From Planctomycetota bacterium (GTDB lineage Bacteria > Planctomycetota > Phycisphaerae > Phycisphaerales > UBA5793), in the NCBI GenBank assembly GCA_013112555.1, contig JABFGK010000002.1, positions 1,054,001 through 1,118,000 on the forward strand: a stretch of DNA of 64,000 bases, in the 5' to 3' direction. Positions within the stretch are counted from its first letter, which is position 1. The number at the start of each line of letters is the position of its first letter. The notes beneath the pieces were generated by a model, which was not told the DNA's origin, did no database searches, and saw only the letters and a list, made by a program, of their open reading frames with translations. Shown here piece by piece: positions 39,893-49,198 of this stretch. The translations under genes and the position numbers were made by a program.

Positions 39893-42592
39893 TCATTCCA
39901 GTTTCAAATCCGCCAGCACGAGCGTGTCATCGTCCTTGCTGTGTTTCACTTCAAACCCACGATTGCGGAACATGCCGATCATGCGGGCGTTGTCGGAGGT
40001 CGTTTCTGCATACAGCCGCTTCACGCCCCATTGCCTGGCAATATCAAGAATGTAATCCGTCATGGCCGACCCGAGGCCGCGACCCTGCCAGGGGTCACCG
40101 ATGAGTACGGCATATTCCGCCGATTCATGATCAGCGTCGGCCACCAACCGCACGACGCCACTTAGCACACGGTTGCCGTCGGCCGTCTCCATTTCGGAGA
40201 CGATGGCCATTTCACGATCGTAGTCAATAAAGCAATACCGCGAAGCCATCTGATGCGTCGTCTTCTTGAACAGGTGGCGGAAGCGGAACCAGAGACTGCC
40301 TTCGGAACAACTGGCCAGAAGGTCATGCCACATCGGCTCGTCTTCCGGCTTGATCGGTCGTAGTTTCACGCGCTCCCCGTCGCTCAATGTTATATTCCGA
40401 ACATACTGATCCGGGTACGGTCGGATGGCTAGATGCTGATAGGGCCGGCCGGGCTCGGTGACGAGCGAGCGGTCGATCACGACGCGGGCATCGAGCGCGA
40501 CAACCCCGTCCTGTTTCACGATCAGCGGGTTAATATCAAGTTCCTTGATTTCCGGATAGTCAGCCACGAGATAAGACACGCGCATCAGTGTCTCGATGAG
40601 TGCATCCTTGTCGAGCGCCGGTCGGCCGCGGTACTCGCCGAGCAACGGCCAGGAGTCAAGTGATTCGAGCATCCGACGGGCCAGTCGTTCACTCAATGGC
40701 GGTAATCCAAGCGTGCGATCCTTGAACACTTCTGCAGCAATCCCGCCCATGCCGGCCATGACAACCGTCCCGAAGGTCGGGTCTTTCTTGGCGCCAATGA
40801 TCATCTCGACCGCCCCGCCCTCAGGCTTGACCATGGCCTGTACCGTCACACCGAGTACGTTCGCATCCGGCCGCTTGTCCTTAGCACCGGTTATGATCTG
40901 TTCATAGGCCTGCCGGACTTCATCGTCAGATTTCAGGTTCACGACCACGCCCCCGACATCGGTTTTGTGCGTAATGTCAGGCGACAGCACTTTTAGTACG
41001 ACCGGATACTCAATGCGCCGGGCTGCCTGGACCGCTTCATCAGCCGAGTGTGCCGCATACGGCTTGGTCACCGGGATCTCATAGCCTTCAAGCAGGGCCT
41101 TGCTGACGGTCTCGGACAGGACGTCCTGCCCTTCCATGAGGATTGTGTCAAACAGGCCTCGGAGTCGCTCGCGGTCAAGTGAGAAAGAGACCGGGAGATC
41201 GCGTGGGGTTTCGTGCAGCACTTCCTGGTTGCGCGCATACGACACGAGATGCATGAACGCATGGACGGCCTGTTCCGGCGTGGTGTAGGTGGGAATCTTG
41301 GCCTGGCTGAGCAGTTGCGTTCCTTCGCGCATCATGCGGCCGCCAATCCAGGCAGCCAGCAGCGGTTTGTATCGATTGTCGGTCCCGACCTTCGCAACGG
41401 CCCGGGCTGCCTCGGTCGGGTCGGTCATGGCCTGCGGTGCGAGAATTACGAGGACGGCATCGACGCCGTCATCATCGAGCACGAGGCGAGCGGATTCTGC
41501 AATCCGTTCCGGCGGGGCGTCACCCAGAACGTCGATCGGGTTGCCGTGCGACCAATAGGGGGGCAGGATGTCGTTGAGGCTTGCGATCGTGTCGTCCGAC
41601 AGTTTGGCCAGCGTGCCGTGTCGGGCCAGCAGGGCATCGGTTGCCATCACGCCCGGGCCGCCGGCATTGGTCAAAATGGCCAGTCGCGAACCGGTGGGCG
41701 GCTTGTGGTGTGCCAACAGTTCGGCACAGTCGAACATCTCATCAATCTCGCTGATGCGGACGATGCCGGCCCGTTCAAAGGCAGCGTCATAGACCGCATC
41801 CTCGCCGGCCATCGCGCCGGTGTGGGAGGCAGCGGCAGCAGCAGATTCAGCAAAGCGCCCGGATTTGAATGCCACGATCGGCTTGGTTCTCGAAAACGCC
41901 CGGGTGGCCGACATGAACTTGCGCGCATCCTTGATGGATTCAACATAGAGGATGACGGATTTGGTGGCCGGGTCTTCGGAGAAGTAATCAAGCAGGTCCC
42001 CAAAGTCGGCATCGAGCATGTTGCCGACGGAGACGAAGTGCGAGAACCCGATGCCTTCCTCGTCGGCCCAGTCGAGGACGGCCGTGCACAGCGCGCCGGA
42101 CTGCGAGACAAATGCGATATGCCCGTCGGCGGGGGTGGTGGCTGCGAAACTGGCATTCATGCGGAGCCCGGGGACGATGACGCCGAGACAGTTCGGCCCG
42201 ACCACCCGCATGCCGTCGAAGCGAGCGACTTCGTCAGCGACCTGTTGCTCCAATTCCTTGCCGTCAGCCCCGGATTCCCGGAAGCCGGCCGAGATGATGA
42301 TCATTCCTTGCACGCCGGCCTCACCGCACTCGCGGACGATTGCCGGGACGGTCTTTGCGGGAGTACAAACGACGGCCAGGTCCGGCTTGTTGGGCACTTT
42401 GGACACCGATGGGTAGGCCTGAACGCCCTCGACGGACTCGCGTCGGACGTTGACCGGGTACACCACGCCACGGAAGCCGGAGGAGATCAGGTTGCGAAAG
42501 ACCGGGCCGCCGACGCTGCTCGGGTCGTCGCTGGCACCGATGACGGCGATCCGTCGTGGCTGAAAGATACTGTCAAGGTTGCGAACACTCAT
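39893..42592 (-). CDS. Acyl-CoA synthetase (ADP-forming) fused to GNAT acetyltransferase (Pat-like)
   Basis: The 899-residue protein has a CoA-binding domain (about 1-130, RIAVIGASDDPSSVGG), ligase domains with SHTGAMAGED (the phospho-His motif of ADP-forming acyl-CoA synthetases) to about 460, an ATP-grasp part (about 490-700; VVLKVLSPDITHKTDVGGV) and a GNAT domain (about 735-890; GDPWQGRGLGSAMTDYIL binds acetyl-CoA). It matches protein lysine acetyltransferases of the Pat type, which switch off acyl-CoA synthetases, although the His motif looks intact, so it may make acetyl-CoA. Its first 18 codons and 137 bases upstream are duplicated at 45.5 kb. Confidence 0.9.
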   Translation of the reverse strand: MSVRNLDSIFQPRRIAVIGASDDPSSVGGPVFRNLISSGFRGVVYPVNVRRESVEGVQAYPSVSKVPNKPDLAVVCTPAKTVPAIVRECGEAGVQGMIIISAGFRESGADGKELEQQVADEVARFDGMRVVGPNCLGVIVPGLRMNASFAATTPADGHIAFVSQSGALCTAVLDWADEEGIGFSHFVSVGNMLDADFGDLLDYFSEDPATKSVILYVESIKDARKFMSATRAFSRTKPIVAFKSGRFAESAAAAASHTGAMAGEDAVYDAAFERAGIVRISEIDEMFDCAELLAHHKPPTGSRLAILTNAGGPGVMATDALLARHGTLAKLSDDTIASLNDILPPYWSHGNPIDVLGDAPPERIAESARLVLDDDGVDAVLVILAPQAMTDPTEAARAVAKVGTDNRYKPLLAAWIGGRMMREGTQLLSQAKIPTYTTPEQAVHAFMHLVSYARNQEVLHETPRDLPVSFSLDRERLRGLFDTILMEGQDVLSETVSKALLEGYEIPVTKPYAAHSADEAVQAARRIEYPVVLKVLSPDITHKTDVGGVVVNLKSDDEVRQAYEQIITGAKDKRPDANVLGVTVQAMVKPEGGAVEMIIGAKKDPTFGTVVMAGMGGIAAEVFKDRTLGLPPLSERLARRMLESLDSWPLLGEYRGRPALDKDALIETLMRVSYLVADYPEIKELDINPLIVKQDGVVALDARVVIDRSLVTEPGRPYQHLAIRPYPDQYVRNITLSDGERVKLRPIKPEDEPMWHDLLASCSEGSLWFRFRHLFKKTTHQMASRYCFIDYDREMAIVSEMETADGNRVLSGVVRLVADADHESAEYAVLIGDPWQGRGLGSAMTDYILDIARQWGVKRLYAETTSDNARMIGMFRNRGFEVKHSKDDDTLVLADLKLE

Positions 42593-42729
42593 CGTGCCAC
42601 CCCGTTTCGAGATTCACGGTTGCTTGGCTCAGTTTGTACGACCGCGTTCATATGTTTCGAGCCATGGCCACATTTGGTGCGCGCAATGCGTCCAACAGCG
42701 AGTTGATTGAGGGTGACGCCCAATGGGTG
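42539..42729. repeat. Left copy of a 191-bp direct repeat (5' end and upstream region of the Pat-like gene)
   Basis: This segment (first 18 codons of the Pat-like gene plus 137 bases upstream) recurs at 45501-45691 in the same orientation with about five substitutions. This copy is the original, because it is joined to the full gene. Confidence 0.93.
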
Positions 42730-43262
42730 GATAGCAGAAGGGGTGAGAGTGCCTATGGGGCAGAATTCGTGCATGGCGCACAGCGTTTGCCATGAAATCG
42801 TCGTGGGCCACGCCGGAGGGTCGCATATGACAAGAACTCGCCGTCTTCCGCCCCGCGTGTCCGCTTGGGAACACGTGCCGCAGCGGTTTGGGATAGCGTG
42901 TTTGCTCTCACCGTTCCAGTCGGCGACGAGCCCGCTCAAGGCCAGGGACATATGTCACGCACAGGTGCTTGTGGCGATGTTTTTGTTCTATATCGTCCTT
43001 TTTGCAAGATTCTACTTGCTGTCGCCTCTGGGCACCGGTAATTACACCCATAAAGGGATCGTTGCACATATCAAACAGGAGTTGTTTGTCCACATCTCTG
43101 TTTTATTACACTCTACTCATCTATTAGCAGCCGTGGAACCTGCTAATCAGTCATCACCAGCGCCTCTTCTTTTAAGTCGTCGATGCGATCTATGCAGACG
43201 TTCGTCTGGGTCGCTGCGCGGCCAGCGAGAGGCTCGATAGCCGAAGGGACTATGGTACGAAG
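42730..43262. other. Gene-poor stretch between repeat and FG-GAP gene
   Basis: No convincing gene. Frames on both strands (for example 42707-43240 plus, 42589-42951 minus) lack ribosome sites and known motifs. The part at 42960-43140 is distinctly AT-rich compared with its surroundings. None of R1-R9 is seen. It may hold the FG-GAP gene's promoter and degenerate sequence. Confidence 0.5.
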
Positions 43263-44798
43263 ATGATGCATTATCACAATCAGAATCGTTTTGGACACAT
43301 CAGGCGCGTGGCCAGTGTGGGAGTCTTGGCGTGTATCGCCGGCTCTGGGCAATTCGTCAGCGCTCAGTGTGTAATGGAAACGGCCAAGTTGCTGGCGTCG
43401 GACGGTGCTGACGCGGACCAATTCGGCTCCAGTGTTGCAACAGATGGCACGACGGTGATCGTTGGAGCGCCCTTTGATGACGATATCCATACGGACGCCG
43501 GGGCTGCGTATTTGTACGATGTCGCCACGGGGGTTGAGATTGCAAAACTCCTACCAGATGACGGGTATGCCGGTCAGAATTTCGGCTGGACGGTTGAAGT
43601 GAGCGGCTCGGTCGCATTGGTTTCTGCTTGGTTGGATGATTTGACGACAAAGACGGGTGCGGTCTACCTTTTCGACACCACCACGGGGCTCCAACTCGCC
43701 AAACTTCATGCATCTGATGCCAGCTATGGCGATGGGTTTGGTAGGTCATTGGCGACTGATGGGACGATCGCCATCATTGGCACCTATTATGACAGTGACA
43801 ACGGGCCGGGATCGGGCTCAGCGTATCTCTTCGATATTACAACAGGCACACAGCTCGCCAAATTGCTGCCCGATGACGGAGCGGCGTATGATTACTTCGG
43901 CTATGCAGTCGGCATCAGCGGGACCACCGCTGTCGTGGGTGCGTACAGGGACTCAGACTACGGGCAACATTCAGGCGCGGCCTATGTCTTTGACACAACC
44001 ACCGGCCTGCAGACAGCCAAGATCACGCCCGCAGATGGGGCAGCCTATGACTATTTTGGGTATGCCGTTGGAATCAGCGGGACAACGATTGTCGTTGGGG
44101 CTCCGCAGGATACTCCCTCCGGCCCGGACTCCGGCTCCGCATACCTCTTCGATGCGACGACCGGAGGACAGATTGCTAAGCTCTTGCCACTCTGGGGATC
44201 TGAAGATGATCATTTCGGGCATGACGTTGCGATCAGCGACAACATAGCACTTGTCGGCATGTCCAACTATAACACTTCCCCTCCTGGCTCCGCATACCTT
44301 TTCGATGCGACGACCGGGAGCCAGATTATTGAGATCAGCCCCGATACCGGTATTGAAGGAGATGACTTCGGCATCAGTGTTTCCATTACTGGAACAACCA
44401 TTCTTGTCGGAGCAGCCACTGATGACGACAGCGGGCACTACTCAGGTTCCGGCTACCTTTTTGAGTTGCGTGATCTCTGCCCAACACTGACTGTTGATCC
44501 AATGCCGCTGATCATGGAACAGAGCGCGACGTTCAGTGTGACCAACATGATGCCAAACAAGGCGACGTATCTTGCATATAGCGTGGTTGGCACAGGTAAC
44601 ACCTATATTGCCCCGCTCAACGTGACCCTGGGCTTGGATGCACCGCGCCAGGCAGGCGGTTCAGTGACTACCGACGCTTCGGGTATGGCGCAATGGGTTC
44701 TTCCTATTCCTGCAACAAAGCCATATCAGTCCGTCTGGCTGCAGGCGTGCCAGCGCAACTTCAAAAGCGATCTCGTCACGACCTATATTGTGCAGTAA
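43263..44798 (+). CDS. Secreted FG-GAP repeat protein
   Basis: A signal peptide (VASVGVLACIAGSGQFVSAQ) is followed by seven repeats of about 52 residues with the pattern KLLPDDGAAYDYFGYAVGIS-GTTAVVGA-DSGSAYLFD, from about residue 38 to 405. These are FG-GAP/beta-propeller blades as in integrin alpha-like proteins; seven blades make a closed propeller. The last 100 residues (ADDDSG, then TFSVTNMMPNKATYLAYSVV) form a beta-sandwich with loose similarity to the C-terminal modules at 15 and 58 kb. Repeats are very alike, so they were recently duplicated. Function unknown; surface or extracellular. 511 residues (M43263 or 43266). Confidence 0.8.
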   Translation: MMHYHNQNRFGHIRRVASVGVLACIAGSGQFVSAQCVMETAKLLASDGADADQFGSSVATDGTTVIVGAPFDDDIHTDAGAAYLYDVATGVEIAKLLPDDGYAGQNFGWTVEVSGSVALVSAWLDDLTTKTGAVYLFDTTTGLQLAKLHASDASYGDGFGRSLATDGTIAIIGTYYDSDNGPGSGSAYLFDITTGTQLAKLLPDDGAAYDYFGYAVGISGTTAVVGAYRDSDYGQHSGAAYVFDTTTGLQTAKITPADGAAYDYFGYAVGISGTTIVVGAPQDTPSGPDSGSAYLFDATTGGQIAKLLPLWGSEDDHFGHDVAISDNIALVGMSNYNTSPPGSAYLFDATTGSQIIEISPDTGIEGDDFGISVSITGTTILVGAATDDDSGHYSGSGYLFELRDLCPTLTVDPMPLIMEQSATFSVTNMMPNKATYLAYSVVGTGNTYIAPLNVTLGLDAPRQAGGSVTTDASGMAQWVLPIPATKPYQSVWLQACQRNFKSDLVTTYIVQ

Positions 44799-44948
44799 TC
44801 ACACTGGACGGGATTCTTCGCTTCCCATGCAGTATGTATTCTGCAGTGCCCCTCTGAGACACCGGTCGTTCAGGCAACTCGTGTTTCGCTGGCGTGCTAC
44901 CCCATCACTCTCCAGCCGATCACACGTCGTGAGGGAGCAGGTTAAGCA

Positions 44949-45525
44949 TGAAGCATTCACGTACTCGCCGTCCAATTGAACGCATCATACAAGTGGGACA
45001 TATCGGCGTCGTTGCCGGAATCACTCTGGCCCGTGGCACGGGTGGACAGGAAGTGCATGCGCATGCACTCCGGAGGAGGTCGCGGAACTGATGGACTCCG
45101 ACGGGCGAGCGGAGCACTTCTTCGACTATTACGATGCTGCGATCTCCGGCAATGTCGCGGTGGTTGGTGCAGCGTGGGATAATGATCTGGGTCATGCTGC
45201 CGGTGCTGTGTATGTGTATCGATTTGACGGCACGAGCTGGGTGGAGGTAGCCACGTTGCATGCCTCCGACGGTGCTGCTGATGATTACTTCGGGCTTCTG
45301 CTTGTGGTGTCGGGTGACACGATTATGATCGGCGCCGCTTGGGATGACGACAACGGCACCGATTCCGGGCCAGCGTATGTTTTCCGGCATGATGCGAATG
45401 GATCCAAAGAGTGCGTTGAGGAAGCGAAGTTGCTGTCATCTGATGGCGGCCCCTTTGATCGGCTTGGCCACTCGATTGCCGTATCGGGAGACGTTGCCGT
45501 GATGACGGCGATCCGTCGTGGCTGA
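44949..45525 (+). pseudogene. Truncated FG-GAP protein gene (paralog of 43263-44798)
   Basis: An ATG at 44949 starts a frame with a signal-like HIGVVAGITLARG that ends within 47 codons. A second frame at about 45091-45525 carries two and a half FG-GAP blades (AEHFFDYYDAAISGNVAVVG, DDYFGLLLVVSGDTIMIGAA, FDRLGHSIAVSGDVAVM). A frameshift near 45060-45085 separates them, and at 45501 the third blade runs into the duplicated 191-bp segment, after which the frame stops. It is a dead remnant of a second propeller gene. Confidence 0.75.
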
Positions 45526-45691
45526 AAGATACTGTCCAGGTTGCGAACACTCATCGTGCCACCCCGTTTCGAGATTCACGTTTGCTTGGCTCAGTTTGTA
45601 CGACCGCGTTCATATGTTTCGAGCCGTGGCCACAGTTGGTGCGCGCAATGCGTCCAACAGCGAGTTGATTGAGGGTGACGCCCAATGGGTG
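45501..45691. repeat. Right copy of the 191-bp direct repeat
   Basis: Matches 42539-42729 from GATGACGGCGATCC to CCCAATGGGTG in the same orientation with about five changes. It carries the start codon and first 18 codons of the Pat-like gene on the minus strand without the rest. Its left edge truncates the FG-GAP paralog; its right edge runs into 200 bases of unremarkable sequence. Confidence 0.93.
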
Positions 45692-45897
45692 ACCGCAGAA
45701 CTCAGGTAGAAACCAGTTGCGGCATGGAGTGTATTGCCTATAGCGTCATGGACCATTCCAGGGGGGCGAACAGAGCCGCCACCTATTGCAACCACTCGCT
45801 TCCGACGAGCCGCACACGTGAGTAAGCGGGCCATTGCTCTTGTCGGATGAATCGTCTGTCAGGACTCGGTGGACCTCGTCCTGACCTACCACGCGTG

Positions 45898-45966
45898 CTC
45901 ACAAAGCCGCCACCGGCGGTGGCGGTAGAAGGAAGAGCGCCAATCGGGAGAATGGCGATCCGGGGG
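45898..45966. repeat. R1 and R7 repeats after the tail-fibre-like gene
   Basis: R1 (45898-45926, with GGCGGTGGC in one arm) and R7 with AGAATGG (45937-45962). They end two bases before the stop codon of the S74 protein. The 200 bases before (45692-45897) show nothing. Confidence 0.85.
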
Positions 45967-45967
45967 A

Positions 45968-48619
45968 CTACTCAGAGTCTGCGGCGGCCAGGGCTGCAAC
46001 CACGGCTTCGAGTCTGGCCAGGCGCTGTTTGAGGTCCTCGATCTCGGCGTCCTTCTCCTTGACGATCTCATTCAGACCCTGGATGGCAGCCAGGGCGACC
46101 CCGTCGGCATCGATGCTGTTAATGCGCAGTTCGTCGGCCCCGAGTCCGAAAGCACCCCAGAAATCTTGTGCCATCGGCCCCATGTGTCGGATGGAGTCAT
46201 TCTGCGTCTTGTAATTCCATGTTGTCATGGGGATCGCACAAACCTTGCTCAGCACATCGCGCGGATCGAGAACCTCGAAGTTTTCCTTTCGGTTCCGATC
46301 ACTGACCGCCGACCAGCCGCTGCCGCCTGCTGCAACCTCGACGCCGGTTGTGAGTCCGGCATCGGTATAAAAGCGTACGCCCCCCTTTGCGCGTGCGGTC
46401 CATTGGTCGATTGCTGTTGAAGCCACGTCGGCGTTCGTGCTGTCGCCCCAGACGAAGGCGCCGTTGTGCAGGGCCTGGGCTCGGGTTCCGGATGCAAACG
46501 TGTAACTCCCGCTTGCCTGGCAAGTGAAGCCACCGGGTATGGTGGCGCTGACACCGATTGCGGTATTGCTCGCTCCGCCGCCGATGGTGGAGTAAGCGTT
46601 TAAGGTTGTATTGCCTGATCCGCCAGCGATGGTGTTCAAGACTCCGCCCGCGCTGTTATAGGCTCCGCCGCCAATGGCTGCGGATGCTCCTGATGCGGAA
46701 TTGCTATCACCACCTGAGACGGTCGCAGATTCTGCCGTGGCACTGTTCGTACTGCCGCCGGAGACGGTGCAATATGAGTTGGTTGCAGTATTGTCATATC
46801 CACCACTAATGGTGGCAGATGACCCACCTGCATTAATGGAATTACTCAAGCCCCCCGACACGGTAGATCCCAAGCCTATCCCCCAGTTTCCAGAGCCACC
46901 GGAGACGCTGGAGTATTGCCCGACGGCATGATTGGAATCTCCTCCTGAGACGGTGGCATAGTCATTACTCGCTTCGTTGGCAGATCCGCCGGACACGGTG
47001 GCGTATGTATCACTGGCGTCGTTAAATCTGCCTCCTGAGATTGTTGCGTACTGTGCGGTTGCCTGATTCGTATGGCCTCCGGAGACGGTGGCAAAGGCTT
47101 CAGCGGCATCGTTGGCTGCGCCGCCGGAGATGGTTGAACTGCCGTGTGAAGCATGATTTCCCCAGCCGCCTGACACGGTGGCGTATGAAGCGGAGACTTG
47201 GTTGGCTGCACCCTGGGTGCCGCCGCCCGCAATCGTGGCGCCGTAGACGTTTTGTGCAGCGGAGTTGGTGCTGTGGCCGCCGATGATGTTGGGGCTTTGG
47301 GTCACCGGTTCGAGTCGCCAGCCACTTGCAAACGTGACAGCCCCGGTGGTGTGCAGGGGTGCGGTTGGGTTTGAGATGCCGATGCCGACCTTGCCCTGGA
47401 AATAGTTGCGCCCGCCGACGAAGAAGCCGGCGTAGCCGTCGCTGCTGTTCGTCTTGGAATACAGAGCATAGTTCGTGCCGGAGTCGGCAGCGGCATAGGA
47501 ATACAGGCCATATCCGGTTGAACTGTTACTTTGAAAGAGCCCGCCGTAGGTCTTGCCGGTGGCACTGCTGACGTATCCCTGAATCCCTCGGCCTTTCGAG
47601 GAGTTGCTCTGGAACCAGCCGCCGAATGATTGGCCGGACCCGTTGGATGATGCGATGGCATACACGCCGCGCCCGATGGAGGATCGACTCTCGAATCGGC
47701 CGCCGAATGAAGCGCTGTCGGATGGGGATTTTGCCAGGCCGAAGACGCCGGTGCCGGACCCGCCGTTGGCCAGGCCGTAGACGCCGAGGTTTGAGCCGCC
47801 ACTGCGTGCCCAGCCGACGATGGCGGTGCCATTGGGGCTGGCGTTTTCTGCCTGGAGTGGGTTGGCGGGCGTACTGGTTCCGATGCCGACGTTGCCGGCG
47901 ATGTAATAAATGTCATTGCCATTGGAGACCCAGGAGCCCTGCGGGTTTTGCTGCTGATCATCACCCACACGGCCGGTGACCCCGTCTCCATCAAGCCCAT
48001 CTCGTCCTTTGCCGCCGGGAGCGCCTGAGGTGCCCTGGTCGCCGGAGTCGCTCCTGGCACCGATTGCGCCTCCCCCCTCAGCCTCCGATCGCGTTTCGGC
48101 AACAGGCGACTTCAATGCATACAGCGCGACGGGTAATGTCGCAGCGATGCGCTGGCGCGGTGTCAGTGTCACCGGTTCGGTGTCAGTCGATGACAGGACC
48201 GCGATTTCAAGCCAGCGTGGTTCGGCACCGGAGAAGGCTTCGGGCCCGAAGTCGAGTGTGAGCGAGAACAGGCCGTCCATCACATAGTGGCCGATGATCC
48301 ACTGAGGTTGCCCGATGCGGTTGCCGGTTTCGGCAGCGTCCCAGAGAGTGAGTTCGAAGTCGACGAGATCGGTGACCGGCTCACCGAGTCGGAGGAGTTG
48401 GCCGCGGTAGGTGAAGGAGGTATCGGGTTGTTGTTGTCGCTGCTGCTGAATGGAGTCGGTCTCCGGGATTTGGGCCAAAGAATGGGCCGGTATCAGCGCA
48501 AACGACGCCAGCAGGAGAGACAAGAGCGCTGTCGCCTGTAATTCCCTTTGTGACAGCAGATTACAAACGTGTGATGGCAGCGGGACTCCCAGGAATCGAT
48601 GGTGGAGGGACTTCAACAT
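45968..48619 (-). CDS. Tail-fibre-like surface protein with YadA-head-like repeats and S74 self-cleaving chaperone domain
   Basis: The 883-residue protein has a signal peptide (LLSLLLASFALIPAHSLAQ), a beta-domain (about 40-180), glycine-rich repeats GIYAIASSNGSGQSFGGWFQ-like (about 250-410), then about 15 YATVSGG-x-N-x-A repeats (about 430-690) like the trimeric YadA-head. SDRNRKENFEVLDPRDVLSKV and YKTQNDSIRHMGPMAQDF are the S74/endosialidase chaperone, which folds trimers and then cuts itself off. It ends in a coiled coil (KEKDAEIEDLKQRLARLEAV). AAGGAG seven bases before the ATG at 48619 fixes the start. It is probably a trimeric surface fibre. No phage genes lie nearby. Confidence 0.85.
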   Translation of the reverse strand: MLKSLHHRFLGVPLPSHVCNLLSQRELQATALLSLLLASFALIPAHSLAQIPETDSIQQQRQQQPDTSFTYRGQLLRLGEPVTDLVDFELTLWDAAETGNRIGQPQWIIGHYVMDGLFSLTLDFGPEAFSGAEPRWLEIAVLSSTDTEPVTLTPRQRIAATLPVALYALKSPVAETRSEAEGGGAIGARSDSGDQGTSGAPGGKGRDGLDGDGVTGRVGDDQQQNPQGSWVSNGNDIYYIAGNVGIGTSTPANPLQAENASPNGTAIVGWARSGGSNLGVYGLANGGSGTGVFGLAKSPSDSASFGGRFESRSSIGRGVYAIASSNGSGQSFGGWFQSNSSKGRGIQGYVSSATGKTYGGLFQSNSSTGYGLYSYAAADSGTNYALYSKTNSSDGYAGFFVGGRNYFQGKVGIGISNPTAPLHTTGAVTFASGWRLEPVTQSPNIIGGHSTNSAAQNVYGATIAGGGTQGAANQVSASYATVSGGWGNHASHGSSTISGGAANDAAEAFATVSGGHTNQATAQYATISGGRFNDASDTYATVSGGSANEASNDYATVSGGDSNHAVGQYSSVSGGSGNWGIGLGSTVSGGLSNSINAGGSSATISGGYDNTATNSYCTVSGGSTNSATAESATVSGGDSNSASGASAAIGGGAYNSAGGVLNTIAGGSGNTTLNAYSTIGGGASNTAIGVSATIPGGFTCQASGSYTFASGTRAQALHNGAFVWGDSTNADVASTAIDQWTARAKGGVRFYTDAGLTTGVEVAAGGSGWSAVSDRNRKENFEVLDPRDVLSKVCAIPMTTWNYKTQNDSIRHMGPMAQDFWGAFGLGADELRINSIDADGVALAAIQGLNEIVKEKDAEIEDLKQRLARLEAVVAALAAADSE

Positions 48620-48754
48620 CGTGGTTCTCCTTCGGGCTGTGACAGTTGCAGGTGCATTGCACACAGACGTACCGTTATGCACGCCGCTGGTGGCTGGTCA
48701 CAGGATAAAGAGGAGTTGGATGTCGGTCAAAGTGTGGGGGGGGAGAGGACGAAG

Positions 48755-49120
48755 AGCGCCAATCGGGAGATTGGCGATCCGGGAGGGGGTCACAAAGCCG
48801 CCACCGGTGGTGGCGGTAAGAGGAAGCAGAGGAGGAAAAGATGGATCCCGGCCTGCGCCGGGATGACGGATAAGAGTGCCAATCGGGAGATTGGCGATCC
48901 GGGGGGGTCACAAAGCCGCCACCGGTGGTGGCGGTAAGAGGAAGCAGAGGAGGAAAAGATGGATCCCGGCCTGCGCCGGGATGACGGATAAGAGTGCCAA
49001 TCGGGAGATTGGCGATCCGGGAGGGTGTCACAAAGCCGCCACCGGTGGTGGCGGTAAGAGGAAGAAGAGGAGGAAAAGATGGATTCCCGCGTTCGCGGGA
49101 ATGACGGAGGGGGGGGAGCG
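48755..49120. repeat. Three tandem R7-R1-R2 units of about 119 bp
   Basis: R7-R1-linker-R2 repeats three times with a period of about 119 bases: R1 at 48790, 48908 and 49028. R2 is the GGCCTGCGCC form in the first two units and CGCGTTCGCG in the third. The linker GTAAGAGGAAGCAGAGGAGG is almost identical in all. They fill the 579-base gap between two genes on the minus strand. The tail of this region (49100-49190) has further degenerate GAATGACGGA pieces. Confidence 0.9.
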
Positions 49121-49198
49121 GGAATGACGGAAGAGGGGGGGTATGACGGAGAAGGGGGGCGGGAATGAGGGAGCGGGGGAAGGAAGATGAGCGGCCAA

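Noticed and set aside
41213-42706. A 497-codon plus-strand frame inside the Pat-like gene
   Set aside because: Long antisense frame opposite a gene with four recognised domains; His/Gly/Asp-rich composition is the usual mirror of such a gene.
42589-42951. A 120-codon minus-strand frame upstream of the Pat-like gene, Cys- and Trp-containing, possibly a transposase fragment
   Set aside because: No recognisable motif or ribosome site; part of it lies in the duplicated 191-bp block, so its recurrence at 45.6 kb is explained by that duplication.
48790-49055. A possible CRISPR array in the three tandem units
   Set aside because: The repeats are palindromic modules in a 119-base period with nearly identical linkers instead of unique spacers, and there are no cas genes.
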